From: Dipetalonema caudispina
Lineage: Eukaryota > Nematoda > Chromadorea > Rhabditida > Onchocercidae
DNA: 64,000 nucleotides
Assembly: GCA_013365325.1 (NCBI GenBank)
Contig: JABVXV010000003.1
Location: forward strand, 124,001 to 188,000
Reading direction: 5' to 3'
Shown here: one piece after another, positions 56,452-64,000 of the stretch
Layout: each line of letters starts with the position of its first letter
Numbering within the stretch: the first letter of the stretch is position 1
Notes under the pieces: generated by a model
Databases searched by the model: none
Told to the model about the DNA's origin: nothing
What the model saw: only the letters and a program-made list of their open reading frames with translations
Translations under genes and position numbers: made by a program

Positions 56452-56517
56452 GATAGCAAAAAATACGATAAGGTGTTGATTCTCTGTGATATAAATGTTT
56501 ATGTCATAGAAGAATGA
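54511..56517 (+). CDS. candidate two-exon 54-aa ORF leading into the BIRC6-like start
   Basis: I do not recognise this. Exon 54511-54609 starts with two ATGs and reads MMPQTDFSASFKPKLKFHQR, then ERDVSEAVAEVGK, up to a donor AAG|GTACTT. The acceptor ATCTTTGCAG ending at 56451 joins it in phase 0 to DSKKYDKVLILCDINVYVIE, ending at TGA 56515-56517. That TGA overlaps the BIRC6-like ATG (56514-56516) as ATGA. Both halves have a balanced, protein-like residue mix, but the 1.8 kb intron is inferred only from phase and splice signals. It may be an upstream ORF of the BIRC6-like transcript, an independent micro-gene, or chance. Confidence 0.25.
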
Positions 56518-59500
56518 GCAGTAGTCCTGTTCGATGTCTTGCTGCTGCACTAGCTGAATTGATTCACTGCGATAATGTTTCCACTTCAGACAGCAATGAA
56601 GAACAGTTTATCGTGGTACCAATCGTGGAGTGGGTTTTTTTAATATTTTGGCTTAACCTTTTAAGAGATTTATAAAACCAGAAATTAACGTTACTTAAAA
56701 AATCTTGTGATATAAGTAGAGATTTTGAGAGACTTAGCGTTGTGGATGGAAAGTGAAATTATTCCGATTGCTTTCAGCAGGAAAATAATTATCTTTTATC
56801 TTTGCATTGCAGGTTGCCACTCAGTTATAGTGCGTTGAATTCGCCGGAAATACTTTATCTAGATGGAACGAATCAGATACTGCTTCGGTGCATTAATGGC
56901 TTAACAATGATTTTTGATGCAACCTTTGAAAACACAGCACCTATTGCTACATATCGTTTAAATCCAAATGCTCGGGTACGTGATCGATCAGTATTTGAAT
57001 GGCTACTGCGATGATTATAGGATCTGGCTGACTCAGTCCAGAGTTTTGTTTTGAATTTTGGATTGTTTAGAGCAGATCGAATTGATTGAACTGCACTTAT
57101 AAATTGCTGAAAAGTTGTAATGCAGTTGATTATTTTAGTTTTAGAACCCTAAAAACACATGGTATAGAAGTTATTGGGAATGCTGTACCGCTGCTATGAA
57201 CTTCATTAAATTTATGTTTTGCAGATAATTTACAATAAGCATAGCGGCACGCTGGCAATTGCGGATTCCAAAATGCTTTGCTTGCGTCAGGATTATGGCG
57301 GTACATTTCTTCTTAAGACTGCACTGAAGAGGCCATCAAATAAAACTGTTTCCGTTGAATTACCATTAGATGAGGTAGATATTTGATTTCCACTATGCGA
57401 ATTACTGACTCTACTTAAAATAAAATATACACAAGACGTTAATGAGAAAAGGCGAACTCTTTCTTTCATCGAGTCGAAGTTTCTTAAAAAAAATTTTTTC
57501 ATTTTGGAATGTATTTATTAACCTTGACATTTTTAAGACCTGTATTAATGTTTTCAGTGATCCTCAAGAACATCTATCCATTTTTTGTAGGCTACGAAGT
57601 TTCTACAGGTCGTCACAAATGATCCTGATTCGGAAGATATTCTGAAGCAACGACCTGCTCTGCGTAAATTTACATCACAGTTACGCACCACAATCGCGAA
57701 CTTATCCACTAACACTGTATGTTTATTTTTGAATGATTTTAGGTTTATATCTTAAATTTATATTAAAATATCGCAATTTTTGTTGTCACAGAATTTTTTT
57801 CTTAAATTTCTTTATGGGTTATATTTTTTCATGATCTTTTAAGCAAAAATTTTTTCTGAAGTATAAGATTTCTCAGAAACTGGCTACATGTTATTCTCGA
57901 GTTTCTGAAATAATCTTGCTATATTGCATATAGAAATTCTCAGCATTTTTTTCTTTTTTATGCTGTTGTCAGGCAGACTGAAATCTAGTGTCTTCTTGTA
58001 TAATAGATAATTGGCCTAAAATATATATTAATTCTCTCATACTACTTTTAAAATTCTAGAAAATTCCCAATCATTTCTTTACTTTCCTTCTACTGATGAT
58101 AAATAACCGTTTGACGAAAAATAATAGTATGGGGTAGCATATGCATAGGGAATGTGAGAGAAGGAGGAAATGGGCGCCGGGGAGATGACAAGACTTAGAT
58201 TAATATCGCTCAAGCTGAATCCATCATGTTTATTTTCTTGAATTTAAATTATCGAGTTATTATTTAGCGTTCAGAGTAATTCAGCAACATATGTATAGCT
58301 TAACATTGTAGATGGAATCGGTAGTAGTAGAAACAAACGGCAAAGAATTGCTTGAACAACTACGGCCCATAGAAACTCCTGGGGAAAACAATAATACGGA
58401 AGTACCACCGGAATGGATGACTTTCATCTGGCCTTATATTTCAACGCTTGGAGAACGCGTACGAGTAAGTTTTCGTTTTATCTGTGTTTCACTGTAACTT
58501 TGTTATGGTGTAAATAAATTGGGAATAAAATTTTAATTGGGTTTCAGCTTCTGGAACTTATTAAATTTTAATCATTTTGCAGTTGATGTTAAATCCAGAT
58601 CATCCGTATAACTTTGACTACTCACCGGAATGGAAAGGTTTAAATAAGGATATGATGGCAAGTGAAGCAGCCCGTCGACTTACATTTCAAAACTGGCCTC
58701 ATATGGAGTACAGGTCTGTTAAACTATATGCTGTAAGAATGGGTAAAAAGGATATTCATACTAAAATAGTTTCCATAAACTTTATTTTCAGATGGGCCTT
58801 ACCATGTCAGATGGCAGAAGCAGGATTTTATCACCAACCAAACAGTGCTGGCGATGATCGAGTTCTCTGCTTCTCTTGTTTTGTTTGTCTGGTGTGTTGG
58901 GAACCGTCAGATGAACCTTGGTAATGCTAAAATCTATAATTCGAACTTAATGTTCTCGAAATTTATTAAAAGAACAAGTATAGAACGAACACATTTATAA
59001 AATAGATAGGAAGCGTGTTTTTACCCGTTAAATCATTTACGCATGAAATATTGGAATTCAGTCATAGTTAGAACAACGGCGTAGTTTGCTTAACATTAAA
59101 ATAAGTAATAATTACTGGAGAACTTTTTTAACCCTTTTTTTTAAAGTTGAGTCAACTTTCCCCAATTTACTTTAGTTGGGTAATGTTGACATCTATTAAA
59201 AATGCCAATATTTGAAGTTCGTAACTATATTTTAACAAATAGACAACACTAAGATAAAACAAAATAATAAAAATGGCATGTGTAATTAAATGAATTATTG
59301 AAGCCTTTGAAACATATATGCCTAAATCTCTAAACTGTTTGGACAGTACACTCATCAAAGTAATTATAAATATGAAGCTAACTACATGGAATGTGTGGGA
59401 GAGATTGTTTACTGAGAATGGGACACTATTAGTTAGAAAAGATTAAAAAAAATTTAAGGTTCAAGTCAAGTTCTGAAATAATATAGTAAAAATTGATTTT

Positions 59501-62500
59501 TTTTTTATCGAATTGAAACCAGGTTTTAATTTTTCGAAATATCGTCAAAAAAGTGATGTTTAGGTCTGAACACGAGCGCCATTCACCAAAATGTCGCTTT
59601 GTGCATAATTACACGAACCCAAATGTGCCATTAGTTTTAACAATGTCCGCTTTATCGCCATTCATTCATCACTTGCAAGTGAATCATACATCGTCGCTTG
59701 TCTTCTCGACCGGAAATGGTGGTTGGATCGCTGTAGCAAGCAAAGAATCTGCAGAAGTACATCTATGGCGAATGGATAGTGTCGTGCAGGTTGATGTTTC
59801 GCTTTGTTCCAATGGGTTTTGCAATTTTTTTTTCAAGATTTATGTATCACTTGAGAAATGAAATGAGGTGTGACGGATTTTTTGTTATGCATTCACACAT
59901 TCTCGAATCTTTGTAGACGAAGCAGTGGTTCACTTTAAATTCAGAGAAGTTCTTTTCTGCTATTCTGGATTGTATAGTGGTGGAAGGCGATCAGCCTCCT
60001 CGCAGAACTCAGAGGGTTACCTGGAGTGACGATCTCACGTAAGTACTTGCTGCTGTTTTGAATTAGGATCTACGAAGTTACTATACAGTGTGAGACTCTC
60101 ATTCTAGAAGATTTTGAATTGATTTTTTCCTTTTCTTTTTTTTTTCCAGAAACCGTTTGATAAACACTGTCGGAGATGAAGAAGCGCAACAGGACAACAC
60201 TATAAAAGGTTGGTAGTTCGTCAAATGTTTTAGTGGTTGGACAAATTCAGGGATCTACGAACTTATTATGTCATGCTTTAATATGTAATCCTGGAGTATT
60301 TCAGGGTCTTCGTCAGATGAATGTTTACTGAAACCAGCGCTGTCTGCTTTGCTGATCGATGCTAGTTGTGAAGTAGTTTTTTACTTAATTTAATTCATCT
60401 ACATTGCTTAGTTCCAATTATTGAAACAAAGACTAGACATGTGTGGCACACACTGTAATGAACTCAGTTGTTTAATATATTTGAGAATCAGACAAAGAAA
60501 GATGAAGAGATTTCTTAATTTATATTGTTTAAAATAACTTATAAGCATTAGTTTTTGACATGATTTTGGAAACTTTTATAATTTTTTGGAAATTTTGCTA
60601 CATGATTTACTGAATTCGTTACAGGCTATCATAACAGCTCTCTGTACTGTTGGAAGACCATGTCTTAGCGACCCTTCTATTGGAGCCGCAACAATGAAAT
60701 CATTTGAACAAAACCAGACTTTGGTTGTTGTCGCTGTCTCCGTAAATGACGCAAAACTGAACAGAGGTATATTAAGACTCAATAATTTTAGCATTGTGGG
60801 ACATTTTTCAAGTGGGCTATGTAGCACAACTGTTAATGAACAATAAACTTGATCTCAAGTAATTAATTCAAAATTAGAGTAATGTACTAATAAGCTATGA
60901 AATAAAAATGTAAATATCATCAATAGTTGTTACTCAAGAAGTTTTTTTAAAACAGATCAGTGAAATATCAAATATTTGTACTAATTGTAGTCCGTCAGCA
61001 GAGCCAAAGCAGCTTGGAAACTGAAATAAGCACACTAAATACAATGAATAGAGCTCATGAGTTTATCGATATGCCACCACGAATTGTTAGCGGATCACGT
61101 TTTGTTGATGATGGTATTAATTCTGGTACATCACTTCGTCCATTTCTGGCTCTTTACCAGCTTGACTGTGCAGATTCTTTCAGTTCGCGTAAACGCACAT
61201 CTTCCACCCGCCAAGGTTTCTTTATGAAGTAGTTAAATGAGTGTTGCATTTTTCATGTGTATTTCTGATTCTTCAAAGTATTCATTCAAATGAATAAATG
61301 GAGTATGCGTTCTAAATCCTATTCGATTATTTTTTGTGCAACATGTTCATGGTTATGCATGATCAGATTAAAATAGTCGTATGAAGTTGAACAGTTTTTT
61401 CAATTTAATAGCTAATTAATTTGAAAATACTTGCGTAAACTACGTATTATGTAGAGATGTGAGAAGACAAATTGGAACAAAGTGCGAATATCTTGATTTT
61501 GATGATAGTAACTTATTTTAGAGGACTCAAAACCGATCGAAAAGAAAGTGACACATTCTTCTAATGCAGATGAAGCTGATTTTACGGAAGGAGTACTACT
61601 GATGGACACTGCTGACGATGCAGTCTTGGAGTGGTCCGACTCTGTGTATGGGGAGCACTCTGGTTTTGTTGATTTACCCACTGGTTTGTTGTATCTGTTT
61701 TGTCGATTTGCTGACTGTTTTTTTTTCAGCACTGTGTAGCAGAATTTCATATTCAGTGTTGTTACTAACTGTGATTACTGTATTTCTAGGATTTTTTTTT
61801 TTTTTTTCATAATCATATGCAGTCATGTTTATCATGCAGTTCTACCTAGTTTTTGTTAACAGACGTACTGCACTGAGCATATCAATAAAGAGCGGTAATT
61901 TTGTAGGAGAAGAAAGTGAAGCGTTAGACGGACCATCGAAAACAGATGCAAAATATGATGAAAAAACAGGTTACATATCTGTTAATTATGAAGCGCCATC
62001 GATGGATATTTCCTTCGTTCAGTGTTTCAAGCTGCCAGCTGCAATCGATAATACCTCAATGGAGGTAACATTTCTTACTCATTATTTGTTGTCCTTTTTG
62101 TCTCAACTCATTACATCTCATGCTAACACATGTTAGTGACTGCTAATTTTGTTTCTACTTGTGGTTAAACTTTTCATATCGCAGCTACCACGTTTCAATT
62201 GTTTTGAAGACGTCGTGAACTTCATTTCTTTAGAAGCGCTAAAGGAAACAAAGTGGAAAATTAATGAATAGGAATTCAAGCTAGAAATATTTAAATAATG
62301 ATCAGTTTCAGATATCAGCAGTAATTCCAATGCAAAATATTTTCGTGGTTGTTGTAGTTAACAACATAGAATCTACAGTAGATACAGTTCAGTCAGCAAT
62401 ACTAATATATCTTATTCATTTTGGAAAGATTGCTATCAATATTCAGGTCTTTGCTTTGCTGGTTTTTATGAAATTTTTAAGTTGATGGTAGTTGATAGCT

Positions 62501-63777
62501 GTCAACATTTTGTCGCTTATTCCTTAAGTTGCCGAAAATTTCTTAATCAGAGTTATGATTGCTGTATTAGCTGACTCAAATGATATGCACAGTTTGTACT
62601 TTGAAAAAACATGTCGAGAATCTATTTATGTGATGCTATCGATAAAGAGTTAAATGTCGGATCAGTTATTGCATTGGAGAATGATATACTTTAGCTAAAT
62701 TGCTTTCAAGATTACCACTAATCCTGAAACTAGTATTTTTCAGAGAGAACCGCTAAAAGCTTACTATTACAAAGATTTTCGTATCATGCAGTTCTCTTTA
62801 GCAAATATGGATCTCGTCCACACAAATTCAGAATCTTATACTAACAACGATTATTTTGACGGTGGAGTTATTGTAAGTTATTTGTATGAGTCGATCATTT
62901 TTTCTTTGATGAAAATTTTTTAGACAAGTTATATTGTTGGATAAATCGAAATTTTCTTCACCTATATTTGTTTTCTTTTTTTTTTTGAAGACGTCGTATG
63001 GCGAAACTGTTGTACATTATTAATACAACAATTTATCACTTCTATCGCTCACTGTGTAGCAAGAGAGAAAGTGTGTCATACATGATCGTACGAATGTTCC
63101 TCGGATCTCATGATAGGATATATCGTATATGGACTATTAATAGCTAAGCACCCCCTCCAAAAAAGTGTATGATGTTATACTTAGTAAAAAGTAAAAAGTC
63201 AACTATAATGATTTTCAGCGTACAATGGAAGATATGGTTTATTTCATCAATCTTAACACCAATAAACTATATTCTTTATGTGATGAAAAAGTGGCTCAAT
63301 TTGCTGTTATGGATAATGGAAAAGTTATTCTACTGACCAGAAATTCAGGAAAGGTATGTTTTTTGTAGGATAGATGTGATTCGATGGATAAGCGTATGAG
63401 AGAGCTTTACTAAGCTTTGGCGACTCCTAAACTCATGCATATCCCATCTGCTTGCTTTTTGATTCGAGCATCATTTCTGCTAGTCGGGTAATCAGGTGAA
63501 TTAGTCCACTAATAATGAATGTAAACTAATTAGATAAAGTAGACTAATTGATTAACATCAATTTCTTTTATTGAATCGATGGACTGAAGTTCTGTAAATT
63601 TCCACTTGTCCCTTTTTTCAGTTGATAACTGTTCAAATTGAACAGTCGAGTTCACGTCGTACAGATTATGAAGATGATGAAGATGCTGCGGTAGCTGCAT
63701 TACTGAGCAAGATGAACGATTCACAGCAGTCGGATGTATCGAAAAGTACTGATGTTGTGCATTTCTTATTCCAATAG
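56514..63777 (+). CDS. BIRC6/BRUCE-like giant IAP protein, N-terminal part (partial)
   Basis: BRUCE-class proteins are Golgi/midbody-associated E2/E3 ubiquitin ligases that restrain caspases. Exons: 56514-56629, 56813-56975, 57225-57374, 57591-57716, 58312-58464, 58583-58713, 58792-58920, 59564-59789, 59917-60038, 60150-60208, 60305-60372, 60625-60766, 60991-61215, 61522-61683, 61907-62064, 62312-62446, 62744-62872, 63219-63353, 63622-63777, about 894 aa. Residues 40-240 start a beta-propeller matching human BIRC6. The BIR domain (about 262-340) has RWALPCQMAEAGFYHQP and DEPWSEHERHSPKC, with zinc ligands C-x2-C-x16-H-x6-C all present. After it come propeller-like and acidic segments. The usual C-terminal UBC domain is not in the window. 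Exon 19 either stops at TAG 63775 or splices from 63745 (donor GTACTG) to an exon from 63841. The exon 1 donor (GTGGGT) was chosen by phase and is tentative. Confidence 0.92.
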
Positions 63778-64000
63778 CAATTTTATAATTTATTCTGTTT
63801 AAACAACACTTACTTGAATCAGCACTTAATTATTTTGTAGCGTTTTCTGGTCAGCTTGCAGTACTATTATTTTTTGAGAAAAGAGATCCGAGGCTGAGGA
63901 GGAGAATCACGGTTACTTCATTATTAAATTACATCCACATATAAAAATATCATTCAAAAATAAATACAGACACTGATCGAGAAACGGTGCGAAATTTACC

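Noticed and set aside
62185..62271. Open segment behind TATCGCAG in the intron after BIRC6-like exon 15 (LPRFNCFEDVVNF...)
   Set aside because: It is in phase and ends in a stop, but homology to BIRC6 continues directly from exon 15 to 62312, so it is not needed. An alternative terminal exon is possible but unsupported.

Overview
The window is AT-rich eukaryotic DNA with many short spliced genes. The introns are mostly a few hundred bases, with GT donors and short TTTCAG-type acceptors. Several coding exons start directly behind a strong acceptor, as expected when a spliced leader is added in trans. The gene set (a patched-related PTR protein, ERM-1, junctophilin, MAD1/MDF-1) points to a nematode. 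Base composition, intron sizes and a BRUCE-class BIR gene make a parasitic spirurian or filarial worm more likely than a Caenorhabditis, but that placement is inference.

Six genes can be recognised, all on the + strand, and their exons were joined here by hand with consistent reading phases. In order: (1) erm-1, ezrin/radixin/moesin, 11532-16203, 566 aa, complete. (2) Mitochondrial ribosomal protein uS15m (mrps-15), 17784-20365, 356 aa, complete. (3) A patched-related 12-TM protein with a sterol-sensing domain, 22082-30087, about 951 aa. (4) The spindle checkpoint protein MAD1 (mdf-1 in C. elegans), 31076-35588, about 592 aa. (5) Junctophilin (jph-1), 43968-53045, about 903 aa, with eight MORN repeats and a C-terminal membrane anchor. 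(6) The N-terminal part of a BIRC6/BRUCE-like giant IAP protein with an intact BIR zinc site, 56514 to about 63777, probably continuing beyond the window.

The rest is mainly intergenic: 11.4 kb before erm-1, 8.3 kb between mdf-1 and jph-1, and 3.4 kb between jph-1 and the BIRC6-like gene. These stretches hold microsatellites (a TAA tract of about 180 bp, GA, GT, ATG and AC/AT runs), poly(A)/poly(T) tracts, direct repeats, a few perfect hairpins, and some protein-like open frames bounded by splice signals (36985-38534 +, 38878-39172 -, 40181-40306 +, 54511/56452 +) that I cannot assign. There is no sign of an operon with about 100 bp spacing, and I found no rRNA, tRNA, CRISPR array, transposase, prophage or integrated bacterial gene.

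The genes do not form one pathway: they serve cell cortex, mitochondrial translation, sterol/lipid membrane transport, mitosis, muscle membrane junctions, and ubiquitin/apoptosis control. The most interesting points are the BIR-containing BRUCE homologue, overlapping upstream ORFs at three gene starts (two with ATGA overlaps), a GC-AG intron in jph-1, two tandem in-frame acceptor choices, a candidate two-exon micro-gene leading into the BIRC6-like start, and a possible unrecognised gene at 37-38.5 kb.
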